64,000 bases of DNA, from the NCBI RefSeq assembly GCF_027213715.1, contig NZ_JAPWGM010000001.1:496001-560000 (forward strand). The letters run 5' to 3'. Both the position numbers and the translations under genes were made by a program. The stretch comes from Pedobacter punctiformis (GTDB lineage Bacteria > Bacteroidota > Bacteroidia > Sphingobacteriales > Sphingobacteriaceae). The notes beneath the pieces are model-generated. The model was given only the letters and a program-made list of their open reading frames with translations. It was not told the origin of the DNA and ran no database searches. This document shows positions 16,115-25,004 of this stretch, in pieces; positions within the stretch are counted from its first letter, which is position 1, and each line of letters starts with the position of its first letter.

Positions 16115-16684
16115 TTATTTCTTTATAAAATCGCCGACTAACTTTTCAGCTTCGGCACAAGCGACTGCTAAGTCGTAGTTTTTTAAAATCACATCAAATT
16201 TATCCGCGTAAAGAAGCTCTTTTTCTGCCTTGATAAAACGTTCCTGTAATTTTTCGGCGCTATCTGTGCCACGACCACTTAAACGTTCTTTTAGCACTTC
16301 TAAAGATGGTGGCTGTACAAAAATTGCTAAAGCATCTTCTTCATATTTTCTTTTCAAACGAATTCCGCCTTCTACATCTATATCAAAAATCACATGTTTG
16401 CCTTCATTCCAGATGCGTTCAATTTCCGAACGTAATGTTCCGTAAAAAGTTCCGTTATAAACTTCTTCAAACTCTACAAATTCCTGACGGGCAACTTTAT
16501 GCAAAAACTCTTCCTTACTTATAAAATAGTAATCGTTTTCGTGTGTTTCTGCACCTCTTAACTCACGCGTAGTTGCGGAAATAGAAAAGCTCAGTTCAGG
16601 AAACTTTTTTAATAAATGGTGTACAATTGTGGTTTTACCTGCTCCTGATGGTGCTGAAAATATAATTAATTTGCCTTGTTTCAT
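16115..16684 (-). CDS. gmk: Guanylate kinase
   Basis: Cytoplasmic nucleoside monophosphate kinase of 189 residues that converts GMP and ATP to GDP and ADP. The P-loop is SAPSGAGKT (10-18), followed by the GMP-binding stretch SISATTRELRGAETHENDYYFIS and the lid region ERLSGRGTDSAEKLQERF. Length is normal for the family. ATG 16684 is directly at MKQGKLIIFSAPSG. It follows the YicC gene on the same strand by 68 bases, as in many bacteria. Confidence 0.96.
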   Translation of the reverse strand: MKQGKLIIFSAPSGAGKTTIVHHLLKKFPELSFSISATTRELRGAETHENDYYFISKEEFLHKVARQEFVEFEEVYNGTFYGTLRSEIERIWNEGKHVIFDIDVEGGIRLKRKYEEDALAIFVQPPSLEVLKERLSGRGTDSAEKLQERFIKAEKELLYADKFDVILKNYDLAVACAEAEKLVGDFIKK

Positions 16685-16752
16685 TTGGAAAGCTAAAAGC
16701 TAAAAGCTAAAAAACCAAAGCAGATTTTTGCTTTAGTTCTTAGCATTTCTGC

Positions 16753-17628
16753 TTATAATACGTTTAATAGTTGTTCTTTTATTTTTTCTAATTCTTCTTT
16801 CATACCCACCACAAATTGCTGTATTTGTGCATCGTTAGCCTTAGCACCCATGGTATTTATTTCACGGCCAATTTCCTGCGAAATAAAACCTAGTTTTTTC
16901 CCGTTTGCTTCTTTACTGGTTAGCGTTTGCAAAAAGTAATCACAATGACTTTTTAAACGGGTTTTTTCTTCGGTAATGTCTATTTTATCGATGTAATAAA
17001 TCAGTTCCTGCTCAAAACGGTTTTGATCGATGTTAACTTTACCAACTGCATCATCCAAAAACTGACTGAATTTTTCGCGGATAGCCGTTAATCGTCTTGG
17101 TTCAAGCGCTTCAACCGATTTAAAATAAGACAGAATGTTTTTAATCCTTAACTCCAGATCAGCTTTTAAAACGGTGCCTTCATCTTCTCTAAACTTATTG
17201 AAATTGTTAAGGGCTTCGGTAAAGATCTGATATAAGTGATTCCACTCATCTTCACTAACACTTTCCTCTTTATAATTAATTACGTCCGGAAAAGTTAAAG
17301 CCGTTTGCAATAAATTATTGCTGTTTGCATTTAATTCTTCATTAACGGCAGTTAACTGGTTGTAATAGTGCGTTAGCAAAGCGGTATTAATAGTAGCACC
17401 CGTAACTTCAGCTGCAGAACGTTCTACATTGATGCTCAACGAAACTTTTCCTCGTTCAATATCTTTACTGCAAACATTGCGGATTATGATTTCTTTATCA
17501 GAAAAGGCTTTAGGATATTTTAAATTTAGCTCAAGAAATTTGCTGTTGAGCGATTTTATTTCGACACTATATTTAGCATTAGCATAGTCGGCTGTTACCA
17601 GGCCGTATCCTGTCATGGATTTAATCAT
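16753..17628 (-). CDS. YicC/YloC family endoribonuclease
   Basis: Cytoplasmic protein of 291 residues. The N-terminus MIKSMTGYG is diagnostic of the YicC family, and the C-terminal block GREINTMGAKANDAQIQQFVVGMKEELEKIKEQ is its conserved end. YicC proteins are endoribonucleases implicated in degradation of small RNAs in E. coli. The frame extends two codons upstream to a TTG, but ATG 17628 gives the family start. The gene precedes gmk, a conserved neighbour. Confidence 0.93.
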   Translation of the reverse strand: MIKSMTGYGLVTADYANAKYSVEIKSLNSKFLELNLKYPKAFSDKEIIIRNVCSKDIERGKVSLSINVERSAAEVTGATINTALLTHYYNQLTAVNEELNANSNNLLQTALTFPDVINYKEESVSEDEWNHLYQIFTEALNNFNKFREDEGTVLKADLELRIKNILSYFKSVEALEPRRLTAIREKFSQFLDDAVGKVNIDQNRFEQELIYYIDKIDITEEKTRLKSHCDYFLQTLTSKEANGKKLGFISQEIGREINTMGAKANDAQIQQFVVGMKEELEKIKEQLLNVL

Positions 17629-17670
17629 GTGCAAAGATAGAAAATTTACTTTACAGTTTTTATAATTCCC

Positions 17671-18411
17671 TTATTGTGACACTGGATTGAGCAAAGCCAG
17701 AATGGAGTTGTATGTTTTTTCTTTTAGCATTTCAAGGTCTTCTGCGACCAAACCTTTCACTTCAATAGCCGTTCCAAATCGGGTATTTATAATCCCCGGA
17801 TTAAGCATTAAAGGGTCTGTTCTGGGCAAATGTTTTTTGCTGTTCATAATTGCAAATGGCAATACCGGCGTTTGGGTTTCAATAGCCAAACGAAATGCCC
17901 CATCAAAAAAAGGCGTTAAAGGCTTACTCGTTTTGTTCATCGTACCTTCAGGAAAAATTAATATGGATTGTCCATCAGCAAGATCTTTTCTAAGTTCGGC
18001 CACAGAGTGATCCCGGCTTTCGCGGCTGCTCCGGTCTATTACAACAACCAATCTTTTGTAAATCCAGCCAAATACAGGCACTTTAAGCATTTCAATTTTA
18101 CCCAGTGGACTAAAAGCCTGTGGAATGGAAATTACGATGGCAACTGCATCTAAAAAAGAGCTGTGATTGCCTACATAAATATAAGATTTAGAGGTATCAA
18201 CTTCTGATTTCCCATTGCTGGTAAACCATAAGAATGTAAATAAACTAAAACCCCAGGCCCAAAATTTCAGAAAAATAAAAGAAACTTTTTTACCTGATTT
18301 TTCTTTTAAAAATGTGGTTGCTAAAATTATAAAGGGACAAACGACTACCATAAGCACAAAAAATACGAGTGCCGAATACAATAAATAAATGGCCCCAACA
18401 AGCTTTCGCAT
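17671..18411 (-). CDS. 1-acyl-sn-glycerol-3-phosphate acyltransferase family protein
   Basis: Membrane-associated acyltransferase of 246 residues, PlsC type, adding an acyl chain to lysophosphatidic acid or a similar acceptor. An N-terminal hydrophobic hairpin (about 5-35 and 44-64) anchors it. The catalytic HX4D motif is NHSSFLDAV (H83, D88), and FPEGTMNK near residue 155 binds the phosphate. It lies just upstream of yicC on the same strand and divergent from a hypothetical exported protein. Bacteroidota usually have several paralogues, so the exact substrate is not certain. Confidence 0.9.
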   Translation of the reverse strand: MRKLVGAIYLLYSALVFFVLMVVVCPFIILATTFLKEKSGKKVSFIFLKFWAWGFSLFTFLWFTSNGKSEVDTSKSYIYVGNHSSFLDAVAIVISIPQAFSPLGKIEMLKVPVFGWIYKRLVVVIDRSSRESRDHSVAELRKDLADGQSILIFPEGTMNKTSKPLTPFFDGAFRLAIETQTPVLPFAIMNSKKHLPRTDPLMLNPGIINTRFGTAIEVKGLVAEDLEMLKEKTYNSILALLNPVSQ

Positions 18412-18538
18412 CTGTATTAACGTTTTTTTAACAGTTTACTTGGTTAACAATTGTTAATTTTACAAAAAATATTCCACACAAGATGAAAGCAAATCGTTTG
18501 GCTTTCCTGATTTTAAAATGCCTGTAAAAATTTAAAAT

Positions 18539-19249
18539 ATGAAACGAATTACCTTAGCCGCCATACTCGTATTTATTTGTGCCTCTGCTTTAAACTTAAA
18601 AGCGCAGGATCTTCTTGTTAAAGGGGTAATTTTTGAAAAGGGAACCAACATCCGGGTAGCGCTATCTGAAATTACCAATAAACGTACAAAGTTAGGCGTA
18701 GGCAGTAATGATCTTGGTTTTTTTCAAATTAAAGCCAACATTGGCGATACACTTTTAATTACCAAAAGAAATTTAAATGATCAGCAAATTATTGTTCACG
18801 GACCGCAGGACATTATTGTTTATCTGGTAAGAGGAAGTACCATGCTGGATGAGGTAACCGTTAAAGGGAACACAAAAAAGCAGGACCTTGATGAGATAAA
18901 ACGTGAATTTAGAAACAAAGGCGTGTACAATGGTGGTAAATCATCCTTTTTATCTGCCATTTTTCAGCCTTTAAACGGTTTATATAACTTATTTGGCAGA
19001 GATCCTAAAAATGCCCGCCGGTTTGGGCGGTATGCAGACAATGAAATCAAGCAAAGTCAGATCGATCAGTATTTTAACACCACCATTATACAAAACAATA
19101 CGAATCTTAAAGGGCAGGACCTTGAAAACTACATGCTTAATTACCGCCCAACGTTTGAAAAAGCTCAATATTGGAACAGCTACGATTATATTAAATACAT
19201 TAAGGAATCTTCGAAGAAGTTTACGGATACTTTAGGAAAAGACAAGTAG
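18539..19249 (+). CDS. Exported protein with carboxypeptidase-regulatory-like domain
   Basis: Hypothetical exported protein of 236 residues. A signal peptide (cleavage near 22, KA/QDL) is followed by one beta-sandwich domain of the CarboxypepD_reg-like type (about 25-105: LLVKGVIFEKGTNIRVALSEITN... GFFQIKANIGDTLLITK). The remaining 130 residues are polar and probably helical. Such domains usually head TonB receptors; here there is no plug or barrel, so this is a free-standing version. Bacteroidota carry many of these and their role is not known. It is convergent with rnc. Confidence 0.75.
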   Translation: MKRITLAAILVFICASALNLKAQDLLVKGVIFEKGTNIRVALSEITNKRTKLGVGSNDLGFFQIKANIGDTLLITKRNLNDQQIIVHGPQDIIVYLVRGSTMLDEVTVKGNTKKQDLDEIKREFRNKGVYNGGKSSFLSAIFQPLNGLYNLFGRDPKNARRFGRYADNEIKQSQIDQYFNTTIIQNNTNLKGQDLENYMLNYRPTFEKAQYWNSYDYIKYIKESSKKFTDTLGKDK

Positions 19250-19310
19250 GTTGGCGGTTTTTAGCAAGCAGTTTAAGCAATTTTGACAATTAAACAGTTT
19301 ATCCTATTGC

Positions 19311-20039
19311 TTAGATAGACAAAACTTCACAGGCTTTTTCGGCAGCTAGTTTTTCAGCATTTTTCTTATTGTAATCACGCCCCATACCAACTATTTCGCT
19401 ATCTACCAAAGCATTAATGGTAAATAGTTTTGTACTTTCACCTTCGCCATTTTCGGTTAATTCAAACATTACATCTTTACCATGGCGCTGGCACCATTCA
19501 ATTAATTTACTTTTGAAATTGGTTTCGGTAAGTTCAAGGGTATGAATATCGATATGTGGTTTTACAATTCTGCGCAATAAAAATTCTTTGGTGAAATTGT
19601 AACCCTTATCCAGGTAAATGGCTCCAATAATTGCTTCAAATGCATCGCCAAGCATTGAGTTATGCTTAGTTTGAATACTAACAGAACGTTGATCGAACTG
19701 AATTAATTTATCAAAGCCAATTTTTTTTGCCAGCTGATTCAGATTAGCCCGGTTAACGATTTTTGACCGCATCTCTGTTAAAAAGCCTTCTTCCTTGTAC
19801 GGATAATGTTTAAAAAGCAATTCTGCAATTACAGAACCCAAAACAGCATCACCTAAAAATTCTAAACGCTCATTGCTGCTCCGGCTTCCATTCTTCAAAA
19901 TTTTAGCCATAGATCGATGCCTGAACGCCATTTTATATAGCGTAACATTACCCGGAACAAAACCTAAAATATTTTTCAGTTTTTTAACAAACTCCTTTTC
20001 GGGAGAAAGGTAAAGCTTATATAATCTTAATATCGGCAT
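19311..20039 (-). CDS. rnc: Ribonuclease III
   Basis: Cytoplasmic double-strand-specific endoribonuclease of 242 residues involved in rRNA maturation and RNA turnover. The signature ERLEFLGDAVLGSV starts at residue 57 and carries the metal-binding acidic residues. A second acidic cluster is in SMLGDAFEAIIGAIYLD. The C-terminal 80 residues form the double-stranded RNA-binding domain, with AEKLAAEKACEVL at the end. It is the last gene of acpP-fabF-rnc, 99 bases after fabF. This order is conserved in Bacteroidota and other phyla. Confidence 0.95.
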   Translation of the reverse strand: MPILRLYKLYLSPEKEFVKKLKNILGFVPGNVTLYKMAFRHRSMAKILKNGSRSSNERLEFLGDAVLGSVIAELLFKHYPYKEEGFLTEMRSKIVNRANLNQLAKKIGFDKLIQFDQRSVSIQTKHNSMLGDAFEAIIGAIYLDKGYNFTKEFLLRRIVKPHIDIHTLELTETNFKSKLIEWCQRHGKDVMFELTENGEGESTKLFTINALVDSEIVGMGRDYNKKNAEKLAAEKACEVLSI

Positions 20040-20138
20040 TAAATAAATAACACAATTAACGGCTAATCAGCATATTTAACTAAGTTATCCATTTTTAACC
20101 AGCATCCAAAATTATATAACAAGGCTGTTTGAACTTTT

Positions 20139-21392
20139 TTAGTCTTCGTACTTTTTGAAAATCACTGAAGCATTGTGACCTCCAAAACCGAAAGTATTAC
20201 TTAAAGCCGCTCTTACTGTACGTTTTTGAGCTTTATTAAAAGTAAAATTCAATTTAGGGTCAAAAGCAGGATCATCTGTAAAGTGATTAATTGTTGGAGG
20301 AACAATATCATTTTGAACAGAAAGAATTGCTGCAATGGCCTCAATAGCACCGGCTGCCCCTAAAAGGTGACCAGTCATTGATTTTGTTGAGCTGATGTTC
20401 AGTTTATAAGCATCTTCACCGAATAAATCTGCAATGGCCTTGGTTTCACTAATATCACCAAGTGGTGTAGAAGTTCCGTGAACATTGATATAATCGATAT
20501 CAGAGGTACTTAAACCTGCATCTTTCAGTGCATTGGTCATAACCATTCTGGCACCTAAACCTTCAGGATGAGGTGCCGTGATGTGATTAGCATCCGCACT
20601 CATTCCACCACCCACAAGCTCTGCATAAATTTTTGCACCCCTTGCTTTGGCATGTTCAAGTTCTTCCAGAATAATTGTCCCTGCGCCTTCACCAGCAACA
20701 AACCCATCACGGTCTTTATCAAAAGGACGTGACGCAGTAGTAGGATCTTCATTTCGCGTAGATAATGCATGCATGGCATTAAAACCACCCATTCCTGCTT
20801 CGTTAATGATCGCTTCAGAACCACCGCTGATAATTACATCGGCCATACCCAAACGGATATAGTTAAATGCATCAATCATAGCATTTGTTGAAGACGCACA
20901 TGCCGAAACAGTTGCAAAATTTGGCCCGCGTAAGCCATACTTGATTGAGATATGCCCTGGAGCAATATCAATAATCATTTTAGGAATAAAAAACGGATTG
21001 TACCGTGGGGTACCATCTCCTTTGGCAAAATTACTCACCTCATCTAAAAAGGTTTTCAATCCGCCTATGCCAGCGCCCCAAATTACACCGATGCGGTTAG
21101 TGTCTAATTTCGAAAAATCAAAACCACCATCCTTTACGGCTTCGTCTGTTGCGACTAAAGCATATTGTACAAAAGGATCTAGCTTGCGGGCTTCCTTTTT
21201 TTCCAAAAAATCTTCCGGATTGAAGTTTTTTACCTCGCAAGCGAATTTGGTTTTGAACTTTTCAGTGTCAAAACCTTTAATAGGAGCAGCGCCACTCACC
21301 CCGTTAGTCAATCCTTCCCAAAAATCAGGAACATTATTGCCTATAGGAGTGAGCGCACCCAACCCTGTTACTACTACTCTTTTTAATCCCAT
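20139..21392 (-). CDS. fabF: 3-oxoacyl-[acyl-carrier-protein] synthase II
   Basis: Cytoplasmic condensing enzyme of 417 residues that extends acyl-ACP with malonyl-ACP in fatty acid synthesis. The Cys-His-His triad is visible: C165 in VSACASSTNAM, H305 in NVHGTSTPLGD and H342 in MTGHLLGAAGAIE, with K337 in between. Length and order are typical of KAS II. It follows acpP by 20 bases and is certainly cotranscribed with it; the pair supplies substrate carrier and elongating enzyme together. Confidence 0.97.
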   Translation of the reverse strand: MGLKRVVVTGLGALTPIGNNVPDFWEGLTNGVSGAAPIKGFDTEKFKTKFACEVKNFNPEDFLEKKEARKLDPFVQYALVATDEAVKDGGFDFSKLDTNRIGVIWGAGIGGLKTFLDEVSNFAKGDGTPRYNPFFIPKMIIDIAPGHISIKYGLRGPNFATVSACASSTNAMIDAFNYIRLGMADVIISGGSEAIINEAGMGGFNAMHALSTRNEDPTTASRPFDKDRDGFVAGEGAGTIILEELEHAKARGAKIYAELVGGGMSADANHITAPHPEGLGARMVMTNALKDAGLSTSDIDYINVHGTSTPLGDISETKAIADLFGEDAYKLNISSTKSMTGHLLGAAGAIEAIAAILSVQNDIVPPTINHFTDDPAFDPKLNFTFNKAQKRTVRAALSNTFGFGGHNASVIFKKYED

Positions 21393-21412
21393 TTATACTG
21401 AAAGCGTGTTTC

Positions 21413-21649
21413 TTACTTAACGTTTTTTTCCAAATAAGCAATTGCCTGGCCAACAGTACCGATGGTTTCAGCCTGATCATCAGGAATAGCTACATTAAAT
21501 TCTTTTTCAAATTCCATAATAAGTTCTACGGTATCTAAAGAATCTGCACCCAAATCGTTAGTGAATGAAGCCTCTGGCGTAACTTCACTTTCGTCAACAC
21601 CTAGTTTTTCTACGATAATAGCCTTAACTCTTGAAGCAATATCAGACAT
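21413..21649 (-). CDS. acpP: Acyl carrier protein
   Basis: Acidic carrier protein of 78 residues. S37 within [11 protein letters not shown] is the site of 4'-phosphopantetheine attachment. It carries growing acyl chains for FabF and the other fatty acid synthase enzymes. It is the first gene of acpP-fabF-rnc. A promoter candidate lies about 35 bases upstream. Confidence 0.97.
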   Translation of the reverse strand: MSDIASRVKAIIVEKLGVDESEVTPEASFTNDLGADSLDTVELIMEFEKEFNVAIPDDQAETIGTVGQAIAYLEKNVK

Positions 21650-21682
21650 AATTTTATAATTTAATGGTTAAATAATTCTGTG

Positions 21683-21713
21683 CAAAGAAAAATAAATTCT
21701 TACAATTTTCAAA
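21683..21713 (-). promoter_or_regulatory. Candidate promoter of acpP-fabF-rnc
   Basis: On the minus strand, TTTG (21710-21713) and TTTCTTTG (21683-21690) are 19 bases apart. The -33 element is perfect and the -7 element has one mismatch to TAnnTTTG. The acpP ATG is about 34 bases downstream. Confidence 0.5.
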
Positions 21714-21776
21714 TGTTTTTATTTCGACACTCAATTTTGGCATCCAAATAACAAGGCGAATATAGAATTAGTTTTT

Positions 21777-21784
21777 TAATTTTG
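21777..21784 (+). promoter_or_regulatory. -7 element of the IPExxxVDY gene
   Basis: TAATTTTG is a perfect TAnnTTTG element. Transcription from it would begin near 21789, which excludes the upstream GTG at 21787 as start codon and favours TTG 21808. Confidence 0.4.
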
Positions 21785-21807
21785 TCGTGTTAATAATTTA
21801 TTTTGCT

Positions 21808-22227
21808 TTGAATAAAACTTATCTCAAGTTAACCTTAGACCTTGATTTTATACTAATTGCGATCACAGCACCCCTAAAAGACTATGTGCTGTGCCACAAA
21901 ATTAATACGAGGTTGGGCACGCAATTTGAAAAAGTTGAAGACCACGAAATATTTTTTAATATTGACGAACCAGCCTGGTATTTTTCGAAATATTACTTTT
22001 TTGTAGAGCAGGGAGAGGTAGAATATTACCTGCTGAGCAACAAAAGCAGCGACGGTTTGCTGGTTCCTGAAATGAGTAATGTAGACTTTTTTATCATTAT
22101 CAGAGAGTTTATTGATAAAGAAGATCTTAATTATTTAATAAACGGATTAAACAAACTACCTGATATACAAGTAGCTGCAAGAATAGAACCCACCAAACTT
22201 AAAAGCAAAGAGAATTTGGTAATATAA
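21808..22227 (+). CDS. IPExxxVDY family protein
   Basis: Small cytoplasmic protein of 139 residues from a Bacteroidota family named after its IPExxxVDY motif; here the motif reads VPEMSNVDF, a variant. The N-terminus NKTYLKLTLDLDFILIAI is characteristic. I use TTG 21808 (NKTYLKL) as start because a -7 element at 21777-21784 would place the upstream GTG 21787 outside the transcript; the longer version adds seven residues. Function is unknown. The gene lies between the fatty acid operon and pyk, a neighbourhood I recall as common for this family. Confidence 0.78.
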   Translation: MNKTYLKLTLDLDFILIAITAPLKDYVLCHKINTRLGTQFEKVEDHEIFFNIDEPAWYFSKYYFFVEQGEVEYYLLSNKSSDGLLVPEMSNVDFFIIIREFIDKEDLNYLINGLNKLPDIQVAARIEPTKLKSKENLVI

Positions 22228-22256
22228 AAATTATATACTTGGTGTATTAAATACAC

Positions 22257-22264
22257 TATATTTG
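22257..22264 (+). promoter_or_regulatory. -7 element upstream of pyk
   Basis: TATATTTG is a perfect TAnnTTTG element, about 113 bases before the pyk ATG, giving a leader of roughly 105 bases. No convincing TTTG lies at -33. Confidence 0.4.
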
Positions 22265-22376
22265 AGGGTTATAAAAGAAAGAACAAAACAATAAATACAT
22301 AAAATTTGATGCAGTTTAATTAATTTAGACAATTAATTAGCGTTTTCGAAACTGCATTGTTAAAATCAATTAATAA

Positions 22377-23807
22377 ATGAAACCTTTTCATTCAAGAACT
22401 AAAATTGTTGCCACTCTTGGGCCTGCCTCCGCTAAACCAGAAGTTTTATATAGTATGTTTAATGCCGGATTAGATGTTTGCCGTTTAAATTTCTCACACG
22501 GTTCACAGGCAGATCATCAGGCCGTTTTAGATACCATCCGCGATCTGAACAAAAAATATGATTATAATGTGGGTATCCTTGCCGATTTACAAGGCCCTAA
22601 AATCCGTATTGGTTTAGTAAAAGAAGGCGGTATTAACCTGATTAATGGTAAAACGACTATTATTACCACCAACGAATGTATTGGTAATGAAGAGCGTATC
22701 TATATTACTTACCAAAACTTCCCTCAGGATGTTCAGGCAGGCGAAATTATCCTTTTGGATGATGGAAAACTGCAAATGAAAGTTTTAGAAACCAATTTAA
22801 AAGATGAAGTGCTTTGTGAAATTGTTCACGGTGGTATTTTAACTTCAAGAAAAGGTGTAAATCTTCCAAATACTAAAGTTTCTATTCCTTCCCTAACACC
22901 TGAAGATCGTGAAAACTTAGAATTTGTTCTTCAAAATGATGTAGAATGGATTGGTTTATCTTTTGTACGTAAAGCTGAAGACATTATAGAGCTTAAAAAA
23001 ATAATTGCTGAGCGTGGTAAAACAGCCCGTGTAATCGCTAAAATTGAAAAACCTGAAGCCATAGCCAACATCGATGAAATTATCGCTGTAACAGACGGTA
23101 TTATGGTTGCCCGTGGCGATCTTGGGGTAGAGTGTCCGATGGAAGAAGTTCCATTGCTACAAAAAATGATTGTTGCTAAATGCAGAGCAGCTTCAAAACC
23201 GGTAATTATTGCAACCCAGATGCTGGAAAGCATGATTACTACCCCCCGCCCAACCCGTGCAGAGGTAAATGATGTAGCCAACTCTGTTTTAGATGGTGCT
23301 GATGCAGTAATGTTAAGTGGCGAAACTTCGGTTGGAGAATTTCCATTGATCGTAATCGAAACCATGCAAAAAATCATTCAGAACATTGAGGTTAACAACT
23401 ATCCTTTCAATCCTGATAAATTTTTAAAACCAAAATCACCATCTTTCTTAAGTGATGCGATTTGCGATTCAGCTTGCTTTTTAGCAAAACAAACCAATGC
23501 AATAGGTATCGTTTCCATGACTTTAAGTGGTTATACCGCTTTTGAAATTTCAAGTCACCGTCCGGAAGCTTTAACTTTTATCTTTACCAGTAACCGGGCT
23601 TTATTAAATACAGTGAGTTTACTTTGGGGCGTTAGAGGCTTTTTCTATGATAAATTTGAAAGCACAGATAATACCATTATTGAAGTTAACGAGTTCTTAA
23701 AAAGTAAAAAACTGGTTAAACAAGGTGATATCATCATCAATACCGCTGCCATTCCGATGGAAGTTAAAGGTAAAACCAATATGTTAAAAATCACTGTAAT
23801 AGACTAG
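22377..23807 (+). CDS. pyk: Pyruvate kinase
   Basis: Glycolytic enzyme of 476 residues that transfers phosphate from phosphoenolpyruvate to ADP, giving pyruvate and ATP. The N-terminal TKIVATLGPAS, the active-site loop with MVARGDLGVECPMEEVP and the TRAEVNDVANSVLDGADAVMLSGETSVGEFP block are all present, followed by the C-terminal allosteric domain. Length is normal. A single gene with its own terminator; a leader of about 100 bases precedes it. Confidence 0.97.
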   Translation: MKPFHSRTKIVATLGPASAKPEVLYSMFNAGLDVCRLNFSHGSQADHQAVLDTIRDLNKKYDYNVGILADLQGPKIRIGLVKEGGINLINGKTTIITTNECIGNEERIYITYQNFPQDVQAGEIILLDDGKLQMKVLETNLKDEVLCEIVHGGILTSRKGVNLPNTKVSIPSLTPEDRENLEFVLQNDVEWIGLSFVRKAEDIIELKKIIAERGKTARVIAKIEKPEAIANIDEIIAVTDGIMVARGDLGVECPMEEVPLLQKMIVAKCRAASKPVIIATQMLESMITTPRPTRAEVNDVANSVLDGADAVMLSGETSVGEFPLIVIETMQKIIQNIEVNNYPFNPDKFLKPKSPSFLSDAICDSACFLAKQTNAIGIVSMTLSGYTAFEISSHRPEALTFIFTSNRALLNTVSLLWGVRGFFYDKFESTDNTIIEVNEFLKSKKLVKQGDIIINTAAIPMEVKGKTNMLKITVID

Positions 23808-23833
23808 TAACCGTTTATTTCAAAATAAAACAC

Positions 23834-23864
23834 AAGCCCTTAACATTTTTTGTTGAGGGCTTTA
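23834..23864 (+). terminator. Terminator of pyk
   Basis: An 11-bp stem with one G-T pair (23834-23844 with 23852-23862), AAGCCCTTAAC in the left arm, followed by TTATTGTTT, ends transcription of pyk before the tRNA-Ser promoter. Confidence 0.85.
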
Positions 23865-23894
23865 TTGTTTAAGCGATATAAAATTATATTTTTG
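23864..23894 (+). promoter_or_regulatory. Promoter of tRNA-Ser
   Basis: ATTG (23864-23867) and a perfect TATTTTTG (23887-23894) are 19 bases apart. Transcription would start about six to seven bases before the mature tRNA 5' end. Confidence 0.65.
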
Positions 23895-23906
23895 CAACCC
23901 ACACAC

Positions 23907-23995
<89 letters not shown>

Positions 23996-24004
23996 TTTAT
24001 AAGC

Positions 24005-24030
24005 AAAGCCTGGCAATAGCCGGGTTTTAT
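24005..24030 (+). terminator. Terminator of tRNA-Ser
   Basis: A 10-bp stem with two G-T pairs and an AATA loop (24005-24014 with 24019-24028) ending in TTTTATTG, 10 bases after the tRNA. Confidence 0.75.
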
Positions 24031-24103
24031 TGTTTATAGATTTTTGTATTTCCAGGCAACATTCAAGCACATCTGCTTCTCTATAAGCAATTTATATGCG
24101 TCT

Positions 24104-24161
24104 AAAGGATATTTTCACTTCATAAAAAGGGTATTTTCATTATACAAAAAGGATGTTTTCC
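24104..24161 (+). repeat. Three direct repeats of AAAGGrTATTTTCA with 22-bp period
   Basis: AAAGGATATTTTCA (24104-24117), AAAGGGTATTTTCA (24126-24139) and AAAGGATGTTTTCC (24148-24161) are spaced exactly 22 bases start to start. They sit in the 517-base gap 23995-24511, where the short open frames look accidental. The spacing puts the three copies on the same helix face, as in an operator array. Confidence 0.6.
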
Positions 24162-24341
24162 CCCCTAAAAAAAGTAAAATAAAACTGCACTATTGTATCG
24201 TCAAATCGAGACTTAAAAATGGCACGGTGAGAAATACATTTCAATAAGTGCTAAAGTTACCAAGGGACAGGAAATGGGTACTTTCATGTATGGAGGTTCT
24301 TCATATTATCCTCTCATCCCTATAGTACAGTTTAAAAACAA

Positions 24342-24370
24342 AAAAGCTCTGGTACCATACCGGAGCTTTT
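24342..24370. terminator. Strong orphan hairpin, bidirectional terminator type
   Basis: A 13-bp stem with one G-T pair and a CCA loop (24342-24354 with 24358-24370) is flanked by an A-run and a T-run. No convincing gene ends here, so it either terminates an unannotated short transcript starting after 24030 or attenuates the downstream NTF2-like gene. Confidence 0.7.
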
Positions 24371-24511
24371 GTTTGTCAACCATTGAGGCTTTAGATCGTT
24401 TAATTAATTTTAATAAAGAGCAGCGGCAGTGTCTTTTTGAGATAATACGGTTGCACCAAACAATAAGTATATTTAACTTGTATTCAGGATTTATTAAAAG
24501 AAAAATTAAAC

Positions 24512-24865
24512 ATGAGTAAAAATAAAGAAACCGTAACCCGTTATATGGAAGGTTTTAATGCCACTGACCATTCAAAAATTCTTTCCTGCCTTACTGATGA
24601 TGTAGTATGGGAATTGCCGGGTGTTTATCTAAAAACCGGTAAAGAAGCTTTTGATCAGGAAATTGAAAATGATGATTTTATTGGCCCTCCGGAAATTACG
24701 GTAAGCAGGTTAACAGAAGAAAATGATATCGTAATTGCTGAAGGAGCCGTTAAAACTAAACGAAAAGATGGAGAAGGCTTAAACTTGGTATTTTGCGACG
24801 TATTTGAAATGGAAAATGGATTAATCAAAAAACTAACCAGTTATTTGATGACCATTCCCGCATAA
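24512..24865 (+). CDS. Nuclear transport factor 2-like (SnoaL-type) protein
   Basis: Cytoplasmic alpha+beta-barrel protein of 117 residues. The pattern RYMEGFNATDHSKILSCLTDDVVWELPG, followed by beta strands with VIAEGAVKTKRKDGEGLNLVFCDVFEMENGLIKKLTSYL, is the NTF2-like/SnoaL fold of small enzymes and ligand-binding proteins. No specific catalytic residues can be assigned, so the substrate is unknown. It stands alone, downstream of a strong hairpin. Confidence 0.8.
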   Translation: MSKNKETVTRYMEGFNATDHSKILSCLTDDVVWELPGVYLKTGKEAFDQEIENDDFIGPPEITVSRLTEENDIVIAEGAVKTKRKDGEGLNLVFCDVFEMENGLIKKLTSYLMTIPA

Positions 24866-25004
24866 AATTTTTCCTTATAGCTGTAGCCTGATTAGTCAAT
24901 TAAAATATAAATACCATTTCAAAAAAATAATTTTCTTCGTAATTTCAAACTGCCATAGGGTTGTCAGTGCCGGGTATTTAATTTGTAGAAACAAAACAAA
25001 ATCT

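Noticed and set aside
24044-24519. Two short plus-strand frames of 67 and 81 codons after tRNA-Ser
   Set aside because: The first runs over the 22-bp repeats and the second over the hairpin at 24342-24370; composition and starts look random.
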